Below are positions 1 to 8,161 of a DNA stretch of 15,486 nucleotides, piece by piece (positions within the stretch are counted from its first letter, which is position 1; every line of letters begins with the position of its first letter). Source of the stretch: Entamoeba invadens IP1 (lineage: Eukaryota; Evosea; Mastigamoebida; Endamoebidae); the NCBI RefSeq assembly GCF_000330505.1, contig NW_004440325.1, positions 103,713-119,198 on the forward strand, in the 5' to 3' direction. The position numbers and the translations under genes were made by a program. The notes under the pieces are model-generated. The model had not been told where the DNA came from, did not search any database, and saw only the letters and a list, made by a program, of their open reading frames with translations.

Positions 1-227
1 TTAAATTTTCTGTAATTAAAAAAATTAGTTTTAAATAGTAACAATTTACTATTACATTTTGTTGATAACTTGATGAGTACACAATACTAATTATTTGAAA
101 TAATAAAAAATTTCATTGAATGAACAAATGTAATCAATGAATCAAAACAATAGAATTATACTTATATTTAAATATTTTAATATTAATATATTAATACTTT
201 GATATGATAAAAACAAATAATACAAAC

Positions 228-425
228 TCGTTGTGAAGGATTTGGTTTTAATAAATATTTCCCCTGTGGAACTAAAGCTCTTTCACTTCCATGTCCCCCG
301 GCTTGTGCAAATTCGTTTTGATAAGACTTAATTGTCAAACTTGTGTTTTGGTGTTTGTCCATCGTTTTGTCGAATGAGATTGAGGGTTTTCTTTTCTTCT
401 TATTTGTGATTCGTTTTTGTTTCAT
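228..425 (-). CDS. First exon of a putative inositol polyphosphate kinase (partial or decayed)
   Basis: A 66-residue exon begins at the ATG at 425 with a Lys/Arg-rich leader. It ends in a block (QNEFAQAGGHGS, then GKYLLKPNPSQ) resembling the first conserved strands of the inositol polyphosphate kinase family, where a Q-x-GGH/AGH turn is followed by a K-P pair. The family makes inositol polyphosphates or pyrophosphates from ATP in cytosol or nucleus. The exon stops at a GTTTGT donor at 227-222; read through, the frame ends at 183. The catalytic PxxxDxKxG and SSLL-type motifs are absent and must lie beyond the window, or the gene is broken. An acceptor TAG at 87-89 would open an in-frame stretch to the window edge, but that peptide does not look like the expected continuation (E-x-FY). 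I chose 425 over the ATG at 473 because a GAAC element and an AATTCA initiator-like element lie just upstream of it. The family call rests on about 30 residues. Confidence 0.42.
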
Positions 426-1486
426 ATACAACGACTTTTGAATTACATGTTCTTTTAAAATAAGTGTAAACAATCTTATTCATTACAGTCTTAATATTAA
501 TATATAATTGTCTAAGATTATTTATTTCTGTGGCGACCGTTTTTTAAGAATCTGTTTGATAAATCTATTTTTAAAAAAATACGATTTGTTGTTTTCTTAT
601 GGATTTGTTATAATTCATTTTTACTATTTTTATAGTAATATCACAATTTTTTGTAAATAAAAAACTCTTTATCTTGTTTAAAAATATTTTGACATTTTTT
701 ATTTTTCCTTTTTAACTGCAAATTAAAAATATATAGTTTTTATATTAAAAAAACAACTAAAAAGTTAACTAAAAGCTTTTTATAATTACAATTCAACGAT
801 TTCTAAAATATCGGAGATACAAGAGACAATAATTATTTTGTATACTTTTAAAGTTACATTTCGGGGAAAAGTTAAATAATTACATTTATTTTTATTATTA
901 AAATAATTAATTATTAATAATTAAGAAATATTACTTTTTATTATAATAATAATTATTTTTATTATTTATAATAATTATTTTATATAATTATATTTTTACC
1001 ATAAAATACTATATTGCTTTAATCATTATAACTACTAGTTATTAGTTAGACTAATACTATAAAAATATAATATTTTAAATTTAAATTATTAATTAATTTT
1101 GTTAAATTATTTTTTTTAAGCATTGTTGATTATCTTGAAAAATGTTTTTTAATTTAAAAATAATAACTATATTATAAAAATAAGATTATCAATAGTTATA
1201 GTTTATAAACTATGATAAAAATTAATATGTTGTTTGCATTTATAATTGATTAGAGTCAGTTTTTTAAAGTTATCTGTTAAACAAAAATAGCTTTAATTTA
1301 CATAGACATTGAACATTAGATATATGGTTATGACCTGTAACAATTGGGATGTACCAGATAATGTTTAAAGATAGACTCTACCAATAAAAAATAAAAAAGT
1401 AATTCAAATTTGATATTTATTTCATAATATAATTACTATTTTATTTTAAATAAACACAAATATATAATAATAAAGTTTAATTGTTG
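426..1486. other. AT-rich spacer, no supported gene
   Basis: This spacer lies between the kinase-like exon and the 3' end of the Rab-like gene. It is mostly A/T runs, with many AATTATTAATAATT-type self-complementary stretches at 890-1000. No coding segment or RNA gene could be supported. The only structured item is a short imperfect inverted repeat at 1245-1385, listed separately. The part just above 425 should hold the kinase-like gene's promoter. Confidence 0.6.
1245..1385. repeat. Short imperfect inverted repeat, possibly MITE-like
   Basis: The left arm ATTGATTAGAGTC (1245-1257) pairs with the right arm, which reads ATTGGTAGAGTC on the minus strand (1385-1374). There is one indel. The arms bracket about 116 bases, and TTTAAA lies just inside both. 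No clear target-site duplication is visible. It could be a small decayed transposon or chance in AT-rich DNA. Confidence 0.22.
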
Positions 1487-2409
1487 TTACTGAAAAAAAC
1501 ATTGTTTATTCTTTTCTTTTATTTGTTGCGAAAAAACTCTTTTTTGACGTGTAAATAATCCTTTGTTGTACGCTTCATATATTTTTAACACCAATATGTT
1601 GTTGATATCATTTTCAAAGAAATTGACAATTTCCAAATAAAAACACCCATTTTCTTGTGCAAATGTCTCTGCATGACTTTTTTCGACTTTTCTCTTCGTG
1701 TCATCTACAAAGGTACCAATAATCACATTAATTTGATTTTCAGTGTCTTTGCCATATTGAATCAATTCGGTTATATTATCAAATGTATTTTTATCTTGAA
1801 CTGAATATACATAAAATACTACAGCAGCATGTCTTAAAATTAATATTCATTTTCTTGTTTACTAATAAATCATTATTAAAATATTTAAAGATAATTATAT
1901 GTATCTGATAATAGAACAAACATATGATAAACATCATAACTCATCAAATATCGTTTTTCACAGGCTGAATCATTATTTAAATTTTTATTTTAATTGTTAT
2001 TTTCATTATTTTTACTAAAAAATATTTGTTGGATTTTAAACAAATAATTATTATTTTCAAGATTTTGAAAATATTATTAATACAATTCGTATAACTATAA
2101 AATACAGTTAATGTATATTCCACGTGAATATATATGTAATAAAGAGACAAACGTATATCCCATAGTTGTACTTCAAATATTTCTCTGTCTATTATAAACG
2201 TTTTTAACTTTTTGTTAATAAATTTTTATATACTATAATGTTTTTTATTTCTAAAAATGAATCGAATTATAAAATCAAACAGTAAAATCGACACCAATTG
2301 TGGCGACATAATTATCATCAAGATGTACTTGATTTTTGATTTGTTTTATTATGGTTGTCTTTCCTGTATATGGAGAGCCTATGAAACACGCCTTTATTAT
2401 AAAAGACAT
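1487..2409 (-). CDS. Divergent Rab/Ras-like small GTPase, four exons
   Basis: Hand-built exons are 2409-2281, 2207-2153, 1964-1922 and 1832-1487, joining in phase to a 190-residue protein. Donors are GTTTGA, GTTTGT and GTTTGT; acceptors are AAG, CAG and AAG. Residues 11-18 form a good P-loop (GSPYTGKT). Switch I is Rab-like (TIGVDF, 37-42, Thr37 kept). The G3 segment reads WDIPCEKRY (59-67), so the Asp is kept but the invariant Gly is Cys and the catalytic Gln is Glu. G4 reads GTFVDD instead of GNKxD, and G5 is unrecognisable. Helical signatures FYVYSVQDKNTFDN and AETFAQENG fit the Rab fold. The protein ends CFFQ, a CaaX prenylation box rather than the usual Rab CC/CxC. Such GTPases act on membranes in traffic or signalling. 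Loss of G3 to G5 suggests altered nucleotide binding or hydrolysis. Intron ends are inferred from frame and family alignment; the final exon and the P-loop exon are the surest. Confidence 0.8.
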
Positions 2410-2424
2410 TATATAGAAATTGAT

Positions 2425-2455
2425 TTTGAATTATAAGTTAAATTTTGTTTAAATA
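2425..2455 (-). promoter_or_regulatory. Core promoter of the Rab-like gene
   Basis: Read on the minus strand, TATTTAAAC at 2455-2447 matches the Entamoeba TATA-like consensus (GTATTTAAA G/C). It lies about 38 bases before the ATG at 2409. ATAATTCAAA at 2434-2425 resembles the AAAAATTCA initiator and lies about 16 bases before the ATG. Spacing and order fit the known Entamoeba core promoter. No GAAC element is evident between them. Confidence 0.5.
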
Positions 2456-2520
2456 ATAATTTATTGCATTTAAATTATAATTATAATAATTATAATTATT
2501 TTTAAATAATAATTTATTGC
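2448..2520. repeat. 20-bp direct repeat flanking an AT palindrome
   Basis: TTTAAATAATAATTTATTGC occurs identically at 2448-2467 and 2501-2520. The bases between form a near-palindrome of AATTATAATTAT units able to fold back on itself. The left copy overlaps the TATA-like element of the Rab-like gene. This could be a small duplication or the footprint of an insertion. Confidence 0.5.
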
Positions 2521-3895
2521 TAAAAAACAAAAAGAATTATTAAACATAAAAATAAAAAAATTTAATATATTAAAATTTTATTATTATCACAAAAAGATAG
2601 TGTTACTAAAAATGACACAAATATTAAAGTCTTGACTGTTATTATAATTCAAAAAAACGCTTTTAATAATAAATTTTGTTGTTGTATATACACATTGAAA
2701 ATTAAATGGGTGCCTGAAAAATGAAAAAAGTATGATGCAAAATATAACACGTTCAAAACAGAAACTTAATAATAATAAGTTTTTATTTTTTTTCTTTTAC
2801 CTAAACCTTTTTTTGCCTTCATACACAAAACAAATTTTTGAAAATTTTTATTTATTTTTTTATCAACTCAAATTTGAATTGTATATTTTATAGTCACACA
2901 AATAAACATGAATGAGTTTGTTTGTGTAAAACAAGAGCAAAGCTTAAAAAAGAAAGATGGGGTCTAATGATGGTTTAATAAATTTGGTTGTTTTTTTATA
3001 AAGAGAATATTGTCATTTAGTTATAACGATATTGGTGTTTATATTGTCGTTATATTTGTTAATGTGACTATTTGACATTGTTTGTCATAAAGTGGATTGA
3101 CGATGTAGCGTTTTTATATTAAATGTTAAAACACAATAAAGCGATATGAAATTTCATCCAAAAAGATTATTTTTGATCAATCTTAGGTAATTGAGTTCTC
3201 ATTTGTTAATTATTTTAAGTAAAATAAAACTGACTATTGGCCGGTTTGGGTTAGAAAGGGGTTTTTGAATAAAAATAATCAAAAAATGATTTAGAAAATT
3301 TCTTTTTTACTTATTTTTCTTTTTAAAAAAAAGTTTTGGGTTGTGAAAGTGATAAATTTAATTTTTTATTTATTTCTATTTCTAAAAATAATTTGAAAAT
3401 AGGAGGCAAACTTATTTTATTTATTATAATAATACTGGCGCACAACAATTCTCTGGCACCTAGTTAATATTTGATCTGTAAATATAACAATAAAAATTTG
3501 TATTTTCAGTTTTCAATATTGAACAATTAAAAATATAAAATAATAACCAACACAATGTAAATTTAAAAATTAATTTAAAAAACCCATTTATATGAATTTG
3601 CCATTATGATAATTCATTAGCATTTGTACGTTTTAATTTTGTTTTTAATTCGTTATTATCATTTAAAATGTCAATAATTTGATTTGATTATAAAATAAGC
3701 CTCACTCAAATTAAACACTTCAAATTGATAAATTATAATTACAGTTGGTCCATTAAACCTTCGCCCAGCAAATTAACCTTAGCACAAATAAAAACTAATT
3801 ATTTTTTATTGTTATATTAAAAAAATAAACTATACCTATATATAAGTCATTTTTTTCAAATAATTGTTTTTTAGTAAAAACCCGTGTTTTTAAAG
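2521..3895. other. AT-rich spacer with a possible inverted-repeat element, no supported gene
   Basis: No coding segment is convincing. The stretch contains the GGTGCC-bearing inverted repeat at 2701-3468 (separate entry) and a stem-loop near 3019-3053 (TATAACGA paired with TCGTTATA). A slightly GC-richer patch near 3230-3265 has no family likeness. A 14-base match (AATTAACCTTAGCA) is shared between about 3770 and about 5634. ATTTGTGTCATTTTTA, seen on the minus strand near 2604-2619, recurs on the plus strand near 5553. These hint at dispersed repeats. Confidence 0.5.
2701..3468. repeat. Possible non-autonomous element with 21-bp inverted ends (GGTGCC core)
   Basis: The 21 bases at 2701-2721 and the reverse complement of 3448-3468 agree at about 16 positions. 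Both contain ATTAA followed by GGTGCC and then GA-rich sequence. TTAA occurs at both outer edges (2702-2705 and 3464-3467), as it would for a TTAA-targeting transposon of the piggyBac type. No transposase is recognisable in the 768 bases. The alternative is two chance copies of the dispersed GGTGCC motif seen elsewhere in the window. Confidence 0.3.
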
Positions 3896-4084
3896 AAAAA
3901 TATAGGAATTTCTTTGGGCTAAAGTACATGTTCCCTACTGTAATATAATCTGTACTCTTTTGTCAGACTTATTAACAATAATGACATTTACATATTAAAA
4001 TGTGGATTTTTGTTAAATTCTTATAACAACTTTAATTATATTTTGTACAACGAAACGTGTTATAAATACAAAAAATGTACCAAC
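3896..4084 (-). pseudogene. Decayed small-GTPase fragment
   Basis: One minus-strand frame, interrupted by three stop codons, reads like the middle of a Ras/Rab protein. First comes VGTFFVFITRFVVQNIIKVV, comparable to the strand and helix before G4. After stops at 4015 and 3997 comes YVNVIIVNKSDKRV, a good G4 motif (NKSD) in its usual setting. After a stop at 3937 comes GTCTLAQRNSYIF, resembling the A-x-xLA-xx-NS-xFI stretch before G5. All three pieces are in the same frame, in the right order and at roughly the right spacing. The P-loop, switches and C-terminus were not found; a weak P-loop-like stretch near 4268-4300 is in another frame. It may be a dead relative of the Rab-like gene about 1.5 kb away. 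AT-rich sequence produces F, I, V, N and K easily, so chance is not excluded. Confidence 0.4.
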
Positions 4085-4656
4085 TTATAATAATACTATT
4101 CCTATTATAAACAAAAGGCACTTTGTATGCCAAATTCATTTTATTTTACTTGGAAAATACCATTCATTGCATTTGGGACAAAACTAATTTTTTAATTTTA
4201 TAAACAATATGGATAAAAACCAGTTTAAACATTAAACAAAATTAAATAATAATGATTTTTTGTGAAACAAAAGGTGATGATCGTGATAAAACTTTGACGT
4301 TGTGGACTTCTTTTTTAAAATGAAACATCACTTGTATTTTTATTTTATATTTTTTATAATCACTTATTATTTTTGTTATAACAATCCTTTATAATTAAAA
4401 CAATATAATATTGTTAAAATTATTATATATAATAGTTTTTTGTTAATTTTGTTTTTATTGATAATTTTGTGATATATAAATCAATTATTTCCAAAAATAC
4501 ACAATAAATATAAATACTATAAATAATAATACATTTTAACTATTTATATAACTTATTGATAAAACTATAAACTTTTAAGAAACCAATTTTAATAAAAATA
4601 TTATAAAACTTATTATATAAAACACAAAAAATTGAGTAATAATAGAAACTTCACAA

Positions 4657-4668
4657 CAACTCGAGTTG
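4657..4668. promoter_or_regulatory. 12-bp palindrome upstream of cofilin
   Basis: CAACTCGAGTTG is a perfect inverted repeat in otherwise A/T-dominated DNA, about 100 bases before the cofilin ATG. A regulatory role is inference from symmetry, composition and position only. Confidence 0.3.
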
Positions 4669-4733
4669 AAAAAACAAGATTTGGAGTTTGTTGTTTGTTT
4701 TTAATTGAGAAATAATAAAAATAGATTTGAAAA

Positions 4734-4745
4734 GGTATAAAAACA
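4734..4745 (+). promoter_or_regulatory. TATA-like element of the cofilin gene
   Basis: GGTATAAAAACA lies 26-37 bases before the ATG at 4771, the distance expected for the Entamoeba TATA-like element. The stretch between it and the ATG is A/C-rich, consistent with a short 5' leader. Confidence 0.5.
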
Positions 4746-4770
4746 CCACCAAAACAGAAAGATCATCTCA

Positions 4771-5187
4771 ATGTCTGGCATTCAATTAAGCGACGAAGTT
4801 ACTTCTCTTTACAACGAGTTCAAGTTGTCCCACAAGTGGAGATACATTCTTTTCAAGATGAACGACAAGATGACAGAAATTGTCGTTGATAAAACAGCTC
4901 CTTTCGATGAAACTTATGAAGATTTTACCAAAGCACTTCCACCAAAGTCAGCCCGTTACGGCGTTTATCACCTTCAATACAACCAAGGAAGTGGCAAAAG
5001 AGAAAAGATCATCTTTTACTTGTGGACTCCAGCTGCTTGCTCCATCAAAGAGAAAATGGTATATTCGGCAACCAAGGCGACAATCAAGCAAGCATTTGTT
5101 GGATTGTCTGTCGAAATTCAGGCGACTGGGTACATCGAACTTGATGAACAGCATGTGATAGACAAGGTCAAGTCTGTCTCTCAGTGA
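4771..5187 (+). CDS. ADF/cofilin (actophorin-like) actin-depolymerising protein
   Basis: This intact 138-residue protein has the full length of a single ADF-homology domain. The family binds ADP-actin, twists and severs filaments and speeds monomer turnover in the cytosol; in amoebae it supports motility and phagocytosis. Visible hallmarks are the MSGI start with a Ser at position 2 (a site of regulatory phosphorylation in relatives), the YEDFTKALP segment (49-57), RYGVYHLQY (62-70), and FYLWTP (82-87). The long actin-binding helix KEKMVYSATKATIKQAFVGL (93-112) is well preserved. No basic nuclear-localisation stretch like that of vertebrate cofilin is obvious. The start is fixed by the family's MSGI N-terminus and a TATA-like element about 35 bases upstream. 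TAATT, matching the Entamoeba UA(A/U)UU 3'-processing motif, follows directly after the stop. Codons are markedly GC-richer than the flanks, as expected for a well-expressed gene. No intron is seen. Confidence 0.96.
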   Translation: MSGIQLSDEVTSLYNEFKLSHKWRYILFKMNDKMTEIVVDKTAPFDETYEDFTKALPPKSARYGVYHLQYNQGSGKREKIIFYLWTPAACSIKEKMVYSATKATIKQAFVGLSVEIQATGYIELDEQHVIDKVKSVSQ

Positions 5188-5596
5188 GTAATTCACTTTT
5201 TGGTTTAAATTGGTTACAAAATTGTTTAATATTACATTTATAATTGTAACAACTTTATGGATAAAAAACTAATAACTTATAAGAATAAGAATAATAATTT
5301 ATTACAAACATTAATAAATATTATACAAAATAACAAATTTAACATATAATTGACAATTATTCAATTGTAAATCAATCAAATTCCGAGTTTTTTAATATCC
5401 AACTGCTGTGATTATTGTGTAACTTACATTGTTGATGTATCAACTTTGATTTTTTTGCAGTATGCTACAAGGTTGATTTCTATATTATATTAAGTCATAG
5501 ACATACAATTAAATGCTTATGACTTGAAATTATTTCTAGCACACTAAAAGAGTGATTTGTGTCATTTTTAACATTAAAAAATAAACCCTATTTTGA

Positions 5597-5623
5597 AATG
5601 ACTTTTAATATTTAAAAGTCATT
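5597..5623. repeat. Perfect 12-bp stem hairpin
   Basis: AATGACTTTTAA (5597-5608) and TTAAAAGTCATT (5612-5623) are exact reverse complements separated by TAT. It lies about 410 bases beyond the cofilin stop, too far to be an obvious 3'-UTR element. It may be a small palindrome or repeat end. Confidence 0.45.
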
Positions 5624-6010
5624 AAAAAAACTTAATTAACCTTAGCAAGTCAACTGAATCAACTTTTTTTTGTGGGAAGGTGAAACTGGATAAATTCATC
5701 CTGATCATAATGTATTTTTAGAATAATTAAAAACAAATTCAAAAACACAAAATCGATTAGTTTTCGCGCAACCTGATAGTCTTTACATACCAATGTTTCC
5801 ATTTCCCACGTGTTCAAAATTGGTCAATACTTGCTGTTACGAGACATACATAAGTGTTTTTATTGAAGCGCTCAGAATTTATTGGTTTTTCATAATCTAA
5901 ATTATTTGTGACACGCCGTTCTCAATTAAAGATCTTTTTAGTTCAAATACCAAATTAACAAAAGTGACTTATTTTAAGTAAAAACAATAATATAGATCGA
6001 GTATTTACGA

Positions 6011-6173
6011 GGTGCCAGAAACTTATTAGGTGCCAGAATTATTTCAAGAATTGAAATGAGTTTGGCACCCATTTTCATAACAATTATAAACAAGAAAAAA
6101 CAAATGAAAAACAAAAAATTAAAACCCGAATATTTTCATCAATCAATCCTCTAATTTCTTGGCACCCATTAAA
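6011..6173. repeat. Cluster of four GGTGCC motifs, two direct and two inverted
   Basis: GGTGCCAGAA occurs at 6011-6020 and again at 6029-6038. The reverse complement GGCACCCATT occurs at 6064-6073 and 6161-6170. The outer pair agrees over GGTGCCA(A)GAAA, giving nested inverted repeats over 163 bases. The same core occurs at 2709, 3455 and 11242. The cluster ends about 70 bases from the RRM gene stop codon, so it may overlap that gene's 3' region. Confidence 0.45.
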
Positions 6174-6239
6174 TACTCTATTTGTAGAAATTATTCAGTT
6201 TTCACTTCTTAAGGTTAAAATAAAAAAGAGTTAATAACT

Positions 6240-7010
6240 TCATTCATCCATTCCAGTCTTTTTCTGACTTTTTCCTTCTCTCTTCTTCTTTGGTTGTTTC
6301 TTTTCTCTTTCAAATGGTTTTTGTTCGACGACTTTCTTCTGTTCCTTTTTCTCGATTTTCATTTCCTCTGATTTTTTCAAAGGGCATCTAAACGCGGGGT
6401 GTCCGAACTCTCCGCAAATGAAGCAGAGTCCAAGTTCGTTCTTATTTTTATTACAACATGACGCGCGGACACCCATACTCTCCAACTTCTTTGCGATGCT
6501 AATCATCACGTTCTTTGCAGTTTCCAAGTCTTTAAAGCCCAAGTACACGTTCCCCTTCAATTCTCCGACTTTGGCCTCATTCTTCTTAATACTTTTAACA
6601 CCAAGGTTCTTGAAATAATCATTCAACATCTCATCAGTCACACGTGGAGGTAGTCCTTGGGCTTTCACAAACCGTTTTGTCGTGTCGGAAGGTTCAACTG
6701 AAAGGGAGAGGGTGTGATGTTTCCACGACTTCTTATTTCGGCGTTCAACTAGTGTTTGTGCAGCTTCGGGAGATTCAGTTTCAATCAAGTAAGTGTTGAA
6801 CTTGACATCTTTGTCAAAGTGTTGGATGTCATAACACAACGGGTGGAATTCATCACACAGAGATTTGACGACGTCGTCGGTGGTCGATTTGTCAAAGCCT
6901 CGAAGATTAATAAAATACGAGGCGGGTTCTGTTTGAGTCGATTTTGGAAGATCTGCATTTGGTGTTTTTGTGACTTTTGAAGTGACGGATTTTGTTGCGT
7001 CTGTCGACAT
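6240..7010 (-). CDS. RNA-binding protein with two RRMs and a CCHC zinc knuckle
   Basis: This intact, intronless protein has 256 residues. RRM1 spans about 31-106 (RNP2-like YFINLR at 32-37; its RNP1 is poor in aromatics). RRM2 spans about 112-185 (RNP1-like KGNVYLGF at 152-159). A zinc knuckle of C-x2-C-x4-H-x4-C form follows, with C196, C199, H204 and C209. The last 45 residues are Lys/Glu-rich and probably disordered, perhaps a nuclear-localisation or RNA-contact tail; the first 30 are Ser/Thr-rich. RRM plus CCHC proteins bind single-stranded RNA in splicing, 3' processing or mRNA transport; which job applies here cannot be read from sequence. The ATG at 7010 is the first in a GC-richer coding block. 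TTTAAAAC and CAATTCAAA elements about 40-60 bases upstream suit an Entamoeba promoter. I do not recognise a specific orthologue. Confidence 0.85.
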   Translation of the reverse strand: MSTDATKSVTSKVTKTPNADLPKSTQTEPASYFINLRGFDKSTTDDVVKSLCDEFHPLCYDIQHFDKDVKFNTYLIETESPEAAQTLVERRNKKSWKHHTLSLSVEPSDTTKRFVKAQGLPPRVTDEMLNDYFKNLGVKSIKKNEAKVGELKGNVYLGFKDLETAKNVMISIAKKLESMGVRASCCNKNKNELGLCFICGEFGHPAFRCPLKKSEEMKIEKKEQKKVVEQKPFEREKKQPKKKREGKSQKKTGMDE

Positions 7011-7236
7011 GTTTGGCTTTTTGATTTGGTCGATTTTTGAGTTTCTGGTCTTCTTTTTGAATTGTTTTAAAGGTGTTAAATATAACTAAAAAAGTGGTAT
7101 TTAATAGTATTTTAAACTATAATATTCGTATTTGAAAAAATGTTGTCTAGGGCTTTGTGTTTAAAAAAAAATGGGATTTTTTAAAATTAAATTTTTAGTA
7201 AATAAAATAATTATAAAACTATTAAAAATTACTAAC

Positions 7237-7305
7237 TTTAATTAATTGTAATTTATTAATTTAATTAATTGTAATTTTTTAATTTAATTAATTATAATTT
7301 ATTAA
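7237..7305. repeat. Three-copy 23-bp tandem repeat
   Basis: Three consecutive 23-base units start at 7237, 7260 and 7283. Each has the form TTTAATTAATT(G/A)TAATTT followed by (A/T)TTAA. Units 1 and 2 differ at one base, and units 1 and 3 differ at one other base. The array is pure A/T apart from one G in each of the first two units. It lies about 230 bases upstream of the RRM gene's ATG, and may be a micro-repeat useful for strain typing. Confidence 0.75.
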
Positions 7306-8116
7306 TTAATAACAATTGTTTAGTTAAACTTTATTAAATTTGAATAAAAATAGTATAGGTACAATAGTTATTAATAATTATTTTTTGAATTGTTATTTAT
7401 ATTTGATGCCATGTTTACTATTAAAGTAGAAATAACGAATGTGTAATTATAAAGTCTGTTGAAGTAAAAAATACAATTGAATTATTATTATCTACTTTTG
7501 CTGTTCAGAAGGTCCATCTTTTTGTAAATATTATTTTTGTTGATTTTGCAAAATATAAGGACTGTAAATTTTATTAGGCATTGGGATATATTGTATTGTA
7601 TTATAATCATTGTTAATAATAACTAAAAAATATAAACACCCTTGCACTTATTTTACAAAATGAATTGTTTATAATAAGTATTTTAATTTGCACAATGTGA
7701 ATTGTTTATTAGAAATACAAAAGTTAGTAAGTAGATGTACAATTAATAAAAATACAAATCTAAACAAGGCTGTTTTAAATGTTTCAAATTATTACCATTT
7801 TAATAGTATTATTATAATAAAATAATGGGATACAATTATTATTTAAAAATCAACAAAATTATTTTTTAATAATTATAATTAATGTTTTAATAAATGTGTT
7901 ATTAAATATAGTACAGTTATAATTATGAAATCGAAACTTTGTATACAATATGATTTCAATTATTTATTGTCCACCAAAGTCTCCTCGAGTAATGAACAAA
8001 CCCCATAATGCCAATAATAATAAATATGTCACAAATTGATATCTTGCATAAAGATTATTGTTTATGAACAATTTAAACATAATATATATGTTTTCTACTA
8101 AAGTAAACAAGAAAGA

Positions 8117-8161
8117 GTGGCAAGTTCATTAAGCACAATTGGTTGTGATTGAGAACTTCAC
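8117..8161. other. Imperfect hairpin in a spacer
   Basis: Nested arms pair as follows: GTG (8117-8119) with CAC (8159-8161), AAGTTC (8122-8127) with GAACTT (8153-8158), and CACAA (8134-8138) with TTGTG (8143-8147). The loop is TTGG, with a 2-base bulge and a 5-6 base internal loop, giving 14 pairs in all. The segment is richer in G and C than its surroundings. It could be a structured RNA, a decayed palindrome or chance. It does not fit a tRNA. Confidence 0.3.

Larger units (their letters stand above)
4085..4770. other. Spacer and upstream region of the ADF/cofilin gene
   Basis: Very AT-rich; no independent gene is supported. The 12-bp perfect palindrome CAACTCGAGTTG at 4657-4668 stands out, about 100 bases upstream of the cofilin ATG, and could bind a dimeric factor. 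A TATA-like element lies at 4734-4745. Confidence 0.5.
5188..6239. other. Spacer between cofilin and the RRM gene (tail to tail)
   Basis: No gene is supported. TAATT at 5189-5193 is a likely cofilin 3'-processing signal. A perfect hairpin lies at 5597-5623 and a GGTGCC cluster at 6011-6173. The part around 5640-5880 is less AT-rich than its surroundings and shows short open stretches on both strands (for example minus-strand ERFNKNTYVCLVTASIDQF followed by a stop). This suggests a decayed coding segment whose family I cannot name. Confidence 0.5.

Noticed and set aside
530..545. GTGGCGACC resembling the Rab switch-I codons near 2300
   Set aside because: Only about eight bases match and no GTPase-like frame surrounds it.
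1487..1765. Treating this single open stretch as a complete 92-residue gene
   Set aside because: It starts at a TTG inside a Rab helix. The frame continues upstream to an acceptor and joins three further exons carrying the P-loop and switch I.
3912..3938. Resemblance to the RRM gene (GGGAACATGTAC versus GGGAACGTGTAC near 6550)
   Set aside because: Only about 12-14 bases match, and the surrounding frame fits a GTPase remnant better.
4880..5196. Two other-frame open reading frames over cofilin
   Set aside because: Shadows of the ADF/cofilin frame.
6418..6980. Two plus-strand open frames over the RRM gene
   Set aside because: Antisense to a well-supported RNA-binding protein.
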